From assembly GCA_040367435.1 (NCBI GenBank), contig BAABWY010000002.1, forward strand, positions 1 to 64,000: 64,000 nt of DNA. Reading direction: 5' to 3'. The notes beneath the pieces are model-generated. The model worked only from the letters and a program-made list of their open reading frames with translations. It was not told the origin of the DNA and did no database searches. This DNA comes from Hyphomicrobiales bacterium 4NK60-0047b (GTDB lineage: Bacteria; Pseudomonadota; Alphaproteobacteria; Rhizobiales; HXMU1428-3). Both the position numbers and the translations under genes were made by a program. Shown here piece by piece: positions 1 to 9,870 of the stretch (its first letter is position 1; every line of letters starts with the position of its first letter).

Positions 1-1
1 T

Positions 2-3000
2 ATTAACGAAGGCCCAACCGACATCACCATCACGGGTGGTTCTGTAAACGAAACAGTCGAATCTGGCGGAACAATCGGCTCAGCCTTTGATCCATCAGCC
101 TCAACGGTTGCAACACTTTCAGCGACTGACGAAGATGCTGGTGAGACATTCACCTACTCCATCACCAATGATCCATCAGGCCATTTTGAAATCGTTGGCA
201 ATGAAGTTCGTGTAAAATCTGGTCAAACCATTGATTATGAAACCGCAACGTCTCATGACCTTACAATAGAAGTAACAGACAGTAACGGTGCAACATATTC
301 TGAAACGATTACAATCAACGTAGAAGATTATGAAGGCAGTTACACCGGCGCATCCAATGCAGACACCCACACAGGCACCAGTGAAGAAGACACCGTAAGC
401 ACAGGCAACGGCTCAGACACAATCATTGGTAGTGATGGCGCTGATAGCATCGACGGCGGCACTGGCAACGACACAGTCGATTATAGTAATAGCTCTGAAG
501 GCGTAACCGTTAATCTTGAAACTAGCCGGGGTACTGGCGGACAAGCAGAAGGTGATACATACGCCTCTATTGAGAACGTCATTGGTTCAGATCATGATGA
601 CTACGTCAAAGGCACCTATAGTGAAGGCACAACTGCAAATCTTGGCGCTGGCGATGATAAGTTTGACAACACGCAAGGTTATTTCGACCAACATGATACT
701 GTATATGCTGAAGCTGGAGACGATATCGTCTACACAGGTGACGGTAACGACACCATAGATGGTGGCACTGGCAACGATGAATTGTATGGCGAAGGCGGTA
801 ACGATACTATTCTAGGTGGTGATGGTGATGATCTTATTCGTGGCGGCGTCGGTGACGACACAATCACAGGTGGATCTGGAGACGACACTATCTACGGTGA
901 CGACTACAATGGAACTGATAATGATACTGTTATCTACTCAGGAAACTGGTCGGATTACACAATCACCCAATCAGGTAGTTTCTTTACAATAACTGATAAT
1001 CGCCCGGGTTCTCCGGACGGTACAGACACTGTACATACCAATGTAGAGAATTTCCAATTTGCAGATGCAACTGTACCACAAGCGGATATCTTAAACGATG
1101 CTCCAACTGACATTACAGTCTCTGGCGGTAGCATTGAGGAAAACAGCAGCACCGGTACGGTCGTTGCAACCCTAGGCACAACTGATGCAGATAGTTTTAT
1201 CCCATCTGAAACGGCAACCTATAGCATCACAAATGACCCATCCGGCAATTTTGAAATTGTTGGTAATGAAGTTCGTGTAAAAGCTGGCAGCAGTCTTGAT
1301 TTTGAATCAGATACAACCCACGACATCACTGTTCAAATAACAGATGTTCACGGCGCAACCTATTCAGAAACAATCACCATAAATATCGATGACGCAGACG
1401 AGTTCGACGTAAGCGCCATCACAGACACAGACACTTCAGCAAACACAGTCGCCGAGAACGTATCTGTCGGCACATCAGTTGGCATCACAGCCTTCGCATC
1501 AGATGCAGACGGCTCAAACAATGGCGTAACTTACAGCCTATCTGACGACGCAGGCGGACTATTCGCAATCGATCCAAACACTGGCGAAGTAACTGTAGCC
1601 GGCAATATCGATTTTGAGACAGCCACAAACCACAATATCGAAGTAACAGCCACATCAGACGACGGCTCAACTTCAACTCAGAACTTCGCCATCAATGTCG
1701 ATAATATTAACGAGTCTGGCGTCTCAGCCATCTCAGACACAAACACAGATGTAAACGCCGTGGACGAAGACGCCTCAGTTGGCGCCGTTGTCGGCATCAC
1801 AGCTCTAGCAACAGATGCAGACGGCACCGACACAGTCACATACAGCCTCTCAGATGACGCTGGCGGATTGTTTAGCATAGACGCAAACACCGGCGTTGTA
1901 ACAGTAGCTTCCGGCCTCGACGCTGAGACAGCAACAAGTCACAACATCGAAGTCACAGCAACAAGCACCGACGGCTCAACAACAACAGAGACCTTCTCAA
2001 TCGGCGTCAACGACGTCAACGAGACAAGCATCAGCGCAATCTCAGACACAGACGGCTCTGCAAACTCAGTTTCTGAGAGTGCAACTGTCGGCACTGCCGT
2101 TGGCATCACAGCTTTAGCAACAGATGCTGACGTCACAGACACAGTCTCATACTCGCTGTCTTCAAACCCAGGTGGCTTCTTCTCAATCGATGCAAACACC
2201 GGTGAAGTCACAGTAGCTTCAGGCCTCGACTTTGAGACAAATGAAGACCACACAATCGAAGTAACTGCAACCTCAACTGACGGCACAACATCAACTCAAA
2301 GCTTCACTATAGATGTTACAGATGAGAACGAAGCTCCAACAGACATTCAATTCGAAACAACAGGCATCCGAGAAGATGCAAACCGAAATGACGGCATAGG
2401 CGAAATTGAATTAAATGTCATAGATCCTGATGGCGATACGAACTTCACATTCACCGTTTCTGACAGTCGCTTTGAAGTGTACGAAGATGGAGGAAGTTAT
2501 TTCCTACAAGTCAAAGATGGAGTTTCTCTCGATCATGAAACTGAAAGCTCAATTGATCTTACAGTAACAGCAACAGATCAAGGCGGGTTATCCTATAGTG
2601 AAGATGTCACTCTAGATGTAACTGATGTAAACGAAGCACCTGTTGCACAAACAGTTGACTTGGGTGCAACAAACGAAGACACCGGCATTGTCATCACACA
2701 AGCTCAGCTTCTAGCGAACAGTTCAGATGTTGACGCAGGAGCTACCTTAAGCGTAACTGATCTCACAATACAAGACAATGCACATGGCTCATTAACTGAC
2801 AATGGCAATGGTACATGGACATTCAACCCAACTGGCGACTTGTCAGTTGATGATGTAACTTTCAACTTCACAGTTTCTGACGGAACACTAACAGATAGCA
2901 GCACAGCCACACTAGATGTAACAGCTGTTGCTGATACGCCTACGTTAGATCTCTCAACAACAAGTCAAGATATCATCACAGGCTCAACAACAATCTCAAG

Positions 3001-6000
3001 CGGTTTTGAAGGTGATGTAGCCTCAATTGGCGCAACAGGAAATAACGGCTTCGTTGGTAGCATCGGAGGCTGGAACACAGATTCAGACGCTATAGAAGTT
3101 AAAACAGAAACACTCGGTGATGGTTCAACAAACCAATTCATCGAATTAAACGATGATGCTCTCGATTTCTATGAAGATGCTAGCAATATTTATCAAAACA
3201 TAGAGACTACAGACGGAGGCACTTACACGGTTGATTTCAACTTTGCTCCTCGCCCTGGCTATGATGGCACAATCAACAACATTGAAGTCCTCATAGATGG
3301 TGTTGTTGTCAAAACCATCTCTGCCGATGGTACATCAGATAGTTCAATTAACTGGCAATCAGATTCAATCACCTTCACAGGCGACGGCACTCCTGCCCGC
3401 ATTGAATTCCGCGAAGCTGGCGTTGATCAAAATTATGGCCGCGGCATGTACATGGACAACATCTCCATCACTGAGGACTTACCCGAAGGTCATGCCAATG
3501 GCATGGAAAACACGGCAATTGCTCTTCCAGATATCACAGCAGCAACAACAGATGCTGATGGCTCTGAAACACTTGCCCTTACCATCACAAGCATTCCTGA
3601 AGGCGCGGTGTTAACAGATGGCACAAACACCTTCACAGCCACAGCCGGTGACACAGATGTTGATGTTACAAGCTGGCAACTAGACAGCATTACAATGACA
3701 CCGCCAGAAGAATTCTCTGGTGATATCACATTAACCGTCAACGCCACAGCAACTGATGGCAGCAGCCAAAACACAACCAGCAGTGATATCAGCATCACTG
3801 TCCATGATGACGACGACACATTCACTGGCACCGCAACTGAAGACCTCTATAATGGCGGCGCAGGTGACGACACCATCAACGGCAATGACGGAAATGATTG
3901 GCTCCTAGGCGGCGAAGGCGATGACACCATCAATGGTGGCAATGGTGATGACGTTATGGCCGGCGGTGCTGGCGATGATGAAATCAATGGCGGCAGCGGC
4001 GCTGATACAGTCACATTCAGCGGCAACCTTGCGGATTATAGCATCGCTCAATCACCTGACGGTAGCTACCTCATCTCTGATTTGCGCACAGGCTCGCCAG
4101 ATGGCACTGACCTTGTCTCAAACGTAGAATCATTCCAGTTCGCAGATCAAACAGTCGTGGTTGGAGATCTCACCCCAACGACTACATTTGACCTCAACCA
4201 ATTCCGTACAGCTGGTGAAGGAATTATCGCCTTCGATGATCGCTCAGCCGAATTAACAGATCAAATCATTACAGGCTCAGATAGTAATGAATTACTCGTC
4301 GGCGGCGCTGGCAATGACACAATTACCGCAGGCGGCGGTGATGACGATGCTGCAGGCAAAAATGGTAAAGACAGCATTTCCGGCGGTGATGGAGATGACA
4401 TCATCCTTGGCGGCAATGGTAACGACATATTATCCGGTGATGCCGGTAATGACGCTATCGACGGCGGCAAAGGCACAGGTGACACAGCTGAATATTCAGG
4501 TAACATCACAGATTACACAGTGACACAAAAAGATGATGGGTCATTAGAAATACAAGACGATCGCCCAGGCTCGCCTGATGGTACAGACGTTGTCACTAAT
4601 GTAGAAAACTTCCAATTTGCAGACATTACAGTGACAGCCGAAGAACTCGTTGCAGATGATTTTGATGTCTCAGAAATTTCAGATTCAAACGGCTCATCAA
4701 ATACAGTTACTGAAAACGCAAGCATTGGAACATCTGTCGGCATCACAGCACTGGCAACCGACAATGATGCATCTGATAACGTCACTTACTCTTTAAGTAA
4801 TGACGCAGGTGGATTGTTCACAATCGACGCAAACACCGGTGAAGTAACAACAGCTGGTGATATAGATTATGAAACAGCAACATCACATACTATTGAAGTT
4901 ACAGCCTCAAGTTCTGACGGTTCAACATCAACACAAAACTACACCATCAATGTTGAAGATGTAGCTGGACAAACCATCACAGGCACAGACACCACTTCAA
5001 CAGGTGGTGACACAGGCTCGATCAACACATCAAACTACTCTGATACAAGCTCTGGCTATACAGTATCTGCTAAAAATGTTGTTGGAGGAGCGCTGACAAC
5101 AGCGTCTGCAGCAAACATCGCAACTTCAGGCGGACTTGGCGCCAATGGCACGATCTCAGATTCAGACAGCGGCCAGGCCAGTCAGCTAGGTTATGATAAA
5201 GCCTCGGGCCTTTCTGAGGAACTTATCGTTGATTTTGATAATGACGTCGACAGCGCAAACTTCAGTTTCGCTAATCTTTATAGCAATGACTTTGGTGAAG
5301 TTGGCCACTGGGCAGTCTATGACAATGGAACATTGGTTGCTGAAGGAGACTTCACAGAAAGCACACCTAGCTCAGGCTCAGGTACTATCTCGATCAACCC
5401 AGATGCAAGTTTCGATCAACTAGTAATTACTGGTAAATTACAAACAGACGGAACAGATGGATCTGATTTTGTAGTTACAGATATTTCTTACAATGAAGTT
5501 GAAACCATCACTGGCGGCAACGACACACTAACAGGCACAGCCGAAGACGATAAAATCTCTGGTCTTACTGGAGACGATGTTCTCACTGGTGGTGACGGAA
5601 ACGACACGATCTATGGTGGTTCGTCAGAAGGGGGAGCAACGACATCCAACGTTGCAATCACCAACGCGAGCTTTGAAAACGCAAGCCTTGCAGATGGCAG
5701 CAGCACTGGAGATTTAGGTGGCTGGACAGACGTCAATGGTTTTGGAGAAACATCCGTTTGGGATCCAACTAGCTCAAGCTTCACAACAACTCCAGACGGG
5801 GAGAATATTCTTACAATACAAGAAGATAACCATGTGAGACAAACGTTAAGTGAAAGCTTCGATTCAGACAGTGATTACGAACTAAGCTTTAGCGTTGGTA
5901 ATCCAATGTCAACAGGCACTGGAGACAGTTGGTCAGTCAACATCTATTCAGGCAACACACTTATTGGTTCTGCAAACGGCACTGAGCCCGCAGCAAACGC

Positions 6001-6841
6001 CTGGCAAGATGTAACCATTTCAATTGATGGTGATGCTTATGCAGCAGCTGATGGCGGTGCCCTACGAATTGATATTCAAAACACTGAAACCTACACAGGT
6101 TCTGGAGATTCTATCGCTTTTGATAATTTCGAACTCACCAAAACTGGCGAAATTGACGACGGCGCTGACACTCTCAATGGAGGTGCCGGTAATGATACTT
6201 TAAATGGTGGCTCAGGAAACGACATTTTAAATGGCGGCGCTGGACAAGATGAACTAATCGGTGGTACGGGTGCAGACACACTTGACGGCGGCTCAGGTTA
6301 TGACTGGGTTCAATATTATAACAGTGATGATGCTGTTTATGTTGATCTTTCCGACAATAGCGCTGAAGTTGGCGGCCATGCTCAAGGAGACGTTATCTCT
6401 AATGTAGAACAAATTGATGGTTCAAACCTAAATGGTGATGTTCTAACAGCAGATGACAGCGGCATGCAGTTAAAAGGCTGGGGTGGCAACGACACACTAA
6501 ACGGGGGTGATGGCAATGACACCCTTGTAGGAGGCAAAGGCAATGACGTCCTGACAGGGAATGATGGCTCAGATCTATTCATCTTCCAAGAAGGTGATGG
6601 AGCTGACACAATTTACGGTGGCGCAGGCGGCGGCTGGACTGATACCATTGAGCTTCAAGACGCCATGGGCGGGTCTGACCTCGGCACTTACGGAACTGAT
6701 TGGACAGTAACATTAACCGAAGGCTCAATTGAAGAAACCAATTCGGACAACCTCCTCTTCTCAGATGATGCAGATGGAACCATCAACCTTCAAGATGGTA
6801 GCTCAATTGACTTTACAGACATCGAGCGCATCGACTGGTAA
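2..6841 (+). CDS. Giant RTX/cadherin-like secreted protein, 5' end outside window
   Basis: The reading frame is open from base 2 to the TAA at 6839-6841, so at least 2279 residues are present and the true start lies upstream. An internal TTG at 782 should not be taken as the start. It contains cadherin/VCBS-like beta-sandwich repeats (DxDxG, FxIDxNTGEV, LDFET), seven clusters of GGxGxDxx calcium-binding nonapeptides (near 410-500, 720-905, 3838-4000, 4255-4480, 5515-5625, 6155-6300 and 6480-6620), and two jelly-roll-like segments (about 3001-3480 and 5640-6150) resembling carbohydrate-binding folds. Such proteins leave by type I secretion and act as adhesins or matrix proteins. No enzymatic domain was recognised, and no type I secretion genes are in the window. 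A terminator follows. Confidence 0.9.
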   Translation: MNEGPTDITITGGSVNETVESGGTIGSAFDPSASTVATLSATDEDAGETFTYSITNDPSGHFEIVGNEVRVKSGQTIDYETATSHDLTIEVTDSNGATYSETITINVEDYEGSYTGASNADTHTGTSEEDTVSTGNGSDTIIGSDGADSIDGGTGNDTVDYSNSSEGVTVNLETSRGTGGQAEGDTYASIENVIGSDHDDYVKGTYSEGTTANLGAGDDKFDNTQGYFDQHDTVYAEAGDDIVYTGDGNDTIDGGTGNDELYGEGGNDTILGGDGDDLIRGGVGDDTITGGSGDDTIYGDDYNGTDNDTVIYSGNWSDYTITQSGSFFTITDNRPGSPDGTDTVHTNVENFQFADATVPQADILNDAPTDITVSGGSIEENSSTGTVVATLGTTDADSFIPSETATYSITNDPSGNFEIVGNEVRVKAGSSLDFESDTTHDITVQITDVHGATYSETITINIDDADEFDVSAITDTDTSANTVAENVSVGTSVGITAFASDADGSNNGVTYSLSDDAGGLFAIDPNTGEVTVAGNIDFETATNHNIEVTATSDDGSTSTQNFAINVDNINESGVSAISDTNTDVNAVDEDASVGAVVGITALATDADGTDTVTYSLSDDAGGLFSIDANTGVVTVASGLDAETATSHNIEVTATSTDGSTTTETFSIGVNDVNETSISAISDTDGSANSVSESATVGTAVGITALATDADVTDTVSYSLSSNPGGFFSIDANTGEVTVASGLDFETNEDHTIEVTATSTDGTTSTQSFTIDVTDENEAPTDIQFETTGIREDANRNDGIGEIELNVIDPDGDTNFTFTVSDSRFEVYEDGGSYFLQVKDGVSLDHETESSIDLTVTATDQGGLSYSEDVTLDVTDVNEAPVAQTVDLGATNEDTGIVITQAQLLANSSDVDAGATLSVTDLTIQDNAHGSLTDNGNGTWTFNPTGDLSVDDVTFNFTVSDGTLTDSSTATLDVTAVADTPTLDLSTTSQDIITGSTTISSGFEGDVASIGATGNNGFVGSIGGWNTDSDAIEVKTETLGDGSTNQFIELNDDALDFYEDASNIYQNIETTDGGTYTVDFNFAPRPGYDGTINNIEVLIDGVVVKTISADGTSDSSINWQSDSITFTGDGTPARIEFREAGVDQNYGRGMYMDNISITEDLPEGHANGMENTAIALPDITAATTDADGSETLALTITSIPEGAVLTDGTNTFTATAGDTDVDVTSWQLDSITMTPPEEFSGDITLTVNATATDGSSQNTTSSDISITVHDDDDTFTGTATEDLYNGGAGDDTINGNDGNDWLLGGEGDDTINGGNGDDVMAGGAGDDEINGGSGADTVTFSGNLADYSIAQSPDGSYLISDLRTGSPDGTDLVSNVESFQFADQTVVVGDLTPTTTFDLNQFRTAGEGIIAFDDRSAELTDQIITGSDSNELLVGGAGNDTITAGGGDDDAAGKNGKDSISGGDGDDIILGGNGNDILSGDAGNDAIDGGKGTGDTAEYSGNITDYTVTQKDDGSLEIQDDRPGSPDGTDVVTNVENFQFADITVTAEELVADDFDVSEISDSNGSSNTVTENASIGTSVGITALATDNDASDNVTYSLSNDAGGLFTIDANTGEVTTAGDIDYETATSHTIEVTASSSDGSTSTQNYTINVEDVAGQTITGTDTTSTGGDTGSINTSNYSDTSSGYTVSAKNVVGGALTTASAANIATSGGLGANGTISDSDSGQASQLGYDKASGLSEELIVDFDNDVDSANFSFANLYSNDFGEVGHWAVYDNGTLVAEGDFTESTPSSGSGTISINPDASFDQLVITGKLQTDGTDGSDFVVTDISYNEVETITGGNDTLTGTAEDDKISGLTGDDVLTGGDGNDTIYGGSSEGGATTSNVAITNASFENASLADGSSTGDLGGWTDVNGFGETSVWDPTSSSFTTTPDGENILTIQEDNHVRQTLSESFDSDSDYELSFSVGNPMSTGTGDSWSVNIYSGNTLIGSANGTEPAANAWQDVTISIDGDAYAAADGGALRIDIQNTETYTGSGDSIAFDNFELTKTGEIDDGADTLNGGAGNDTLNGGSGNDILNGGAGQDELIGGTGADTLDGGSGYDWVQYYNSDDAVYVDLSDNSAEVGGHAQGDVISNVEQIDGSNLNGDVLTADDSGMQLKGWGGNDTLNGGDGNDTLVGGKGNDVLTGNDGSDLFIFQEGDGADTIYGGAGGGWTDTIELQDAMGGSDLGTYGTDWTVTLTEGSIEETNSDNLLFSDDADGTINLQDGSSIDFTDIERIDW
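1406..2335 (+). repeat. Three tandem cadherin-like coding repeats of about 103 residues
   Basis: Units at 1406-1717, 1718-2026 and 2027-2335 each encode about 103-104 residues. Each begins (D/G/S)(V/I)SAI(S/T)DT and carries VG(I)TA, LFxIDxNTGxVTVA and a closing V(D/N)xxNE motif. The units are also similar at nucleotide level, which suggests recent internal duplication. Confidence 0.85.
4664..4969 (+). repeat. Fourth, displaced copy of the cadherin-like repeat
   Basis: This unit encodes the same module (DVSEISDSNG start, SVGITALATD, GGLFTIDANTGEV) as 1406-2335, but lies more than 2 kb downstream between two RTX clusters. It suggests module shuffling inside the gene. Confidence 0.8.
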
Positions 6842-6866
6842 TTGAAGAAATAAATACATATGAATG

Positions 6867-6897
6867 AAAAAGCCCTGAACGTTTTCAGGGCTTTTTC
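6867..6897. terminator. Bidirectional intrinsic terminator
   Basis: A 9-bp stem (6871-6879 with 6884-6892) with a 4-nt loop is flanked by A and T runs that extend the stem. It lies between the convergent RTX gene and the YeeE gene and can serve both. Confidence 0.9.
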
Positions 6898-6908
6898 TTT
6901 TTAAAGCG

Positions 6909-7322
6909 CTAGATAAAGCGCACAATTAGTTTAGACACCAGCATTCCAATGATGAGAGCTATAAAAAAGATCAGCGCACTCAAACCACCAAATGTTAAAC
7001 TCGCCAGTGCAGGCCCGGGACAGAGCCCAATTAAGCCCCAGCCAACACCAAATAAAATAGGCCCAACAATTAACCGGCCATCTATCTCCGACTTTAAAGA
7101 CCTTTGAAATTCACCGGAAATAAAAGGACGCTCCATCCGCCAAACAAGTCGATAGCCTATATATGTCGTCACAACAGCCCCAAGCATCACAAAAATCAAA
7201 CTCGGATCAAAAGAACCTGTTATATCGAGAAAGTTCATAACCTTAGCAGGGTTGCTCATGCCAGAAAGTACCAAGCCATACCCAAAAATCAAACCCGCAA
7301 TTAAAGAAATTAGTGTTTGCAT
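6909..7322 (-). CDS. YeeE/YedE family half-transporter, second subunit
   Basis: This 137-residue membrane protein has about four hydrophobic segments and the signatures GLVLSGMSNPAKVMNFLD and GLCPGPALASL, typical of the shorter partner of two-gene YeeE/YedE systems. It follows the other subunit after a 13-nt gap on the same strand, so the two are surely one operon. Family members move sulfur species such as thiosulfate across the inner membrane and are often controlled by thiol-sensing ArsR repressors. Given the sox locus at the far end of the window, a role in sulfur traffic is likely, but the substrate is not shown by sequence. Confidence 0.85.
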   Translation of the reverse strand: MQTLISLIAGLIFGYGLVLSGMSNPAKVMNFLDITGSFDPSLIFVMLGAVVTTYIGYRLVWRMERPFISGEFQRSLKSEIDGRLIVGPILFGVGWGLIGLCPGPALASLTFGGLSALIFFIALIIGMLVSKLIVRFI

Positions 7323-7335
7323 GGATCTCTCCCCC

Positions 7336-7758
7336 CTATATCACATGACGCATGACATAAACCGTCACAATCGCACTTAGCATAAACAAAGCTGTTGCAA
7401 AAAATGAGCGCTTAGAAAGCCGCGCCATCCCGCAAACACCATGTCCAGAAGTGCATCCACTTCCAAGGACAGTGCCAAGGCCAACAAGCAATCCCCCCAC
7501 AATCAAAATCACTACATCTGATGAAACATGATACTCAGGGGTAATCCCCGTCGCTTTGCGGAATATGAAGGGCGACAAAATTACACCAACAACAAAAGCC
7601 AAACGCCATAAATTGGTGAAAGGGGCAAATGAAAACAAACCACCCAAAATACCTGAGACCCCAGTGATACGTCCGCTACTCGCCATCATCAAAATGGCTG
7701 ATAACCCGATTAAGATCCCTCCCATCAAGGACATTATCGGTGTAAATTCTGTTTCCAT
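7336..7758 (-). CDS. YeeE/YedE family half-transporter, first subunit
   Basis: This 140-residue inner-membrane protein is the first gene of the pair. It carries the family motif GSGCTSGHGVCGMARLS (near residues 103-119), whose cysteine is thought to handle sulfur during transport, and an N-terminal segment with GGILIGLSA and GRITGVSGILGG. It is half the size of the fused YeeE protein at 57829-58947, which belongs to the same superfamily, so the window holds two independent sulfur transport systems. A near-match to the SqrR-type operator lies about 80 bp upstream. Confidence 0.87.
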   Translation of the reverse strand: METEFTPIMSLMGGILIGLSAILMMASSGRITGVSGILGGLFSFAPFTNLWRLAFVVGVILSPFIFRKATGITPEYHVSSDVVILIVGGLLVGLGTVLGSGCTSGHGVCGMARLSKRSFFATALFMLSAIVTVYVMRHVI

Positions 7759-7835
7759 AAACTTTATCCAATTCCAGTTTGAGTAAATAAGGTGAGCAAA
7801 AAAGCTTCATCAATTTTATTTTGATTTTTATATAT

Positions 7836-7851
7836 ATGCGTAAGAGCGAAT
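7836..7851. promoter_or_regulatory. Possible degenerate SqrR/BigR-type operator
   Basis: ATGC-N8-GAAT matches the ATTC-N8-GAAT inverted repeat at seven of eight positions. It lies upstream of the YeeE/YedE pair. The perfect sites at 59861 and 60037 motivate the call; alone it could be chance. Confidence 0.3.
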
Positions 7852-7997
7852 GTTAAAGGGCACAATCGATCAAAAAATTGTAATCACCACAAACAATCTT
7901 ATTCATATACCACAAAAGATAAAACTAGAGAGAAGGTCAAACATTTGCTAAAAATCAGCGACTGAGTCGAAGCAAACCAAAAATTGAAAACACCCCT

Positions 7998-9092
7998 ATG
8001 AAATGGACCCCACAACAAGACGCCGCTTTAAAAGCCGTAGACGAATGGCTCGAATTTGGAAGCGCTCCGGTATTTCGCCTCTTTGGCTATGCAGGAACAG
8101 GCAAAACAACTTTAGCCACCTACATTGCAGAGCATGTTGACGGAAAAGTTCTTTTTGCCGCCTTTACCGGCAAAGCCGCCCTTGTCATGCGTGACAAAGG
8201 CTGTGCAGGCGCCTCCACAATTCACAGTCTTATTTATCGCCCTGGCGAAGGCAACTCAGAAAACCCAGATTTTTTTATGAACCGCGATAGCCCGGTAAAA
8301 AAAGCAGATCTCGTCATCATTGATGAATGTTCCATGGTCGATGAAGAATTAGGCCGGGACCTTCTCTCATTCGGCACAAAAGTTCTTGTCCTTGGCGACC
8401 CAGCGCAATTACCTCCCGTAAAAGGCGCCGGTTACTTCACAGAGCATGAACCAGATTATTTGCTAACCGAAGTCCACAGACAAGCAAGAGATAACCCCAT
8501 AATCTCACTATCCATGGATGTAAGAGAAGGCAACTCTCTAGAATATGGGCGCTATGGTGAAAGCCGCATCATCACAAAAGATGATTTAGACACAAATGAA
8601 GTAGTTGAAGCAGATCAAATCCTAGTTGGCATCAATAAGACAAGACGAAGTTTTAATCAAAGAATGCGCCAACTCAAAGATTTTGAAGGTGACCTCCCAA
8701 ATGTGGATGAGCGTCTTATTTGCTTGCGAAACAACAAGTCGAAGGGACTTTTAAACGGCAGCCTATGGGATGTCACTAAAGTTTCAAACGATGTTAAAGG
8801 GCGACTAAACATGCGCATTAGCCCTGAATCTGAACTAATGAATGCTAAAAATATCAGAGTAAAAGTTTGGAGACATTTCTTTGAAGGCCGTGAACAAGAG
8901 CTAACCTGGACACAAAGACGAAATCTAGATGAGTTTGATTATGGTTATGTTCTTACAACCCATAAATCACAAGGCTCACAATGGGATAATATTGTTCTCT
9001 TTGATGAAAGCTGGGCCTTTAGAGAAAACGCCCGTCAATGGCTTTATACGGCAATCACGAGAGCCGCAGAACAGATCACAATTGTTCGATAG
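7998..9092 (+). CDS. RecD-like ATP-dependent DNA helicase (SF1B)
   Basis: A 364-residue helicase. Walker A is GYAGTGKTT near residues 29-37, Walker B is VIIDECSMVD, the Q/motif III region is LGDPAQLPPVKG, and the C-terminal UvrD-like part carries YVLTTHKSQGSQWDNIVLFDE and WLYTAITRA (motifs V-VI). It matches the short stand-alone RecD/exonuclease V alpha-like helicases common in alphaproteobacteria, without the longer N-terminal regions of RecD or RecD2. The role is presumably DNA repair or replication-fork processing. It is monocistronic, with no repair genes next to it. Confidence 0.85.
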   Translation: MKWTPQQDAALKAVDEWLEFGSAPVFRLFGYAGTGKTTLATYIAEHVDGKVLFAAFTGKAALVMRDKGCAGASTIHSLIYRPGEGNSENPDFFMNRDSPVKKADLVIIDECSMVDEELGRDLLSFGTKVLVLGDPAQLPPVKGAGYFTEHEPDYLLTEVHRQARDNPIISLSMDVREGNSLEYGRYGESRIITKDDLDTNEVVEADQILVGINKTRRSFNQRMRQLKDFEGDLPNVDERLICLRNNKSKGLLNGSLWDVTKVSNDVKGRLNMRISPESELMNAKNIRVKVWRHFFEGREQELTWTQRRNLDEFDYGYVLTTHKSQGSQWDNIVLFDESWAFRENARQWLYTAITRAAEQITIVR

Positions 9093-9108
9093 GAAAATAG
9101 AATCAAAA

Positions 9109-9128
9109 AAGGCCCTAGCAAGGGCCCA
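9109..9128 (-). terminator. Intrinsic terminator for the TetR gene
   Basis: GGCCCT (9111-9116) pairs with AGGGCC (9121-9126). The T run follows the hairpin only when read on the minus strand, so it most likely ends the TetR-family gene whose stop is at 9211. Confidence 0.65.
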
Positions 9129-9210
9129 AAAATCAGAAATAAAGATCAGAACGAGGGTCAGAAAGAACGTAAAAACCAACCCCCTTGAATCAGGTTTAGA
9201 TTAAAACAAG

Positions 9211-9870
9211 TCACGTCTCCTGTTTCTTTAAAGTTTTAGTAAACCCATACTGGAATATATTCACCAAACAATCACAATGTTTCTCAAGATCAAGCTCCGA
9301 AACTTCCGCATCTTCTGATAGCAAAGCCCCTTCCCAAATAAAGTGCGTTGTAATCATTCCAAACAAAAGAGACGCACATTCTTTCGGATTGTGTAATGTA
9401 AGGTTTCCGGTTTCTGCTACTTCCAATAAAAAACGTTCAATGCCTTTTAAAAATTTATCTGGCCCCTTCGCAAACAATTCTGCAGAAAAATCTGATTGAG
9501 AATAAAGCCCACAAAGTAACAAGCGAATGAACTGCCGAACCTTTGGATCAGTAAACGTCTTTGTAAGCATAAAAACAAAAGATTTAAACTTCTCTCCGTC
9601 CAAACCATCTTCACCAGACAAATCATCCAGTTGCTCTAGTAACGTTCCTATTATGATATCAATACGACGAAATATTTCTTCATTCACGGCCTGCTGCAGA
9701 CCATCCTTATCATTAAAAAAATCATAGATGGCCCCTTTAGATCCACCAGATATTTTAATGATTTTATCAAGGTTTAAATCTCGGTCCCGCCCAAAAACCA
9801 GAATAGCAGCTTCAACAATCTGTTCTTTCCGTCGAAGCTGTTTTTTCGTTAACTCTTTATGTTCATGCAT
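9211..9870 (-). CDS. TetR/AcrR family transcriptional regulator
   Basis: A 219-residue one-component regulator. Residues 8-55 form the TetR HTH (AAILVFGRDRDLNLDKI, GGSKGAIYDFFNDKDGL), and the helical C-terminal half has no recognisable ligand signature. Its start is ATG at 9868-9870. It stands alone, convergent with the helicase gene and followed by an AT-rich gap of more than 500 bp, so no target can be named from context. Autoregulation is usual for the family, but no clear palindrome was identified in its upstream region. Confidence 0.85.
   Translation of the reverse strand: MHEHKELTKKQLRRKEQIVEAAILVFGRDRDLNLDKIIKISGGSKGAIYDFFNDKDGLQQAVNEEIFRRIDIIIGTLLEQLDDLSGEDGLDGEKFKSFVFMLTKTFTDPKVRQFIRLLLCGLYSQSDFSAELFAKGPDKFLKGIERFLLEVAETGNLTLHNPKECASLLFGMITTHFIWEGALLSEDAEVSELDLEKHCDCLVNIFQYGFTKTLKKQET

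Noticed and set aside
955-6609. Many minus-strand and alternate-frame reading frames inside the RTX gene
   Set aside because: They mirror its low-complexity Asp/Gly/Thr-rich coding sequence and have no domain signature or start site of their own.
782-6841. RTX gene starting at an internal TTG (782)
   Set aside because: The same frame is open to base 2 and encodes cadherin-like and RTX modules continuous with the rest, so the gene start is outside the window.
9109-9128. Terminator of the RecD-like helicase gene
   Set aside because: On the plus strand the hairpin is followed by A residues; the T run fits only the minus-strand TetR gene.
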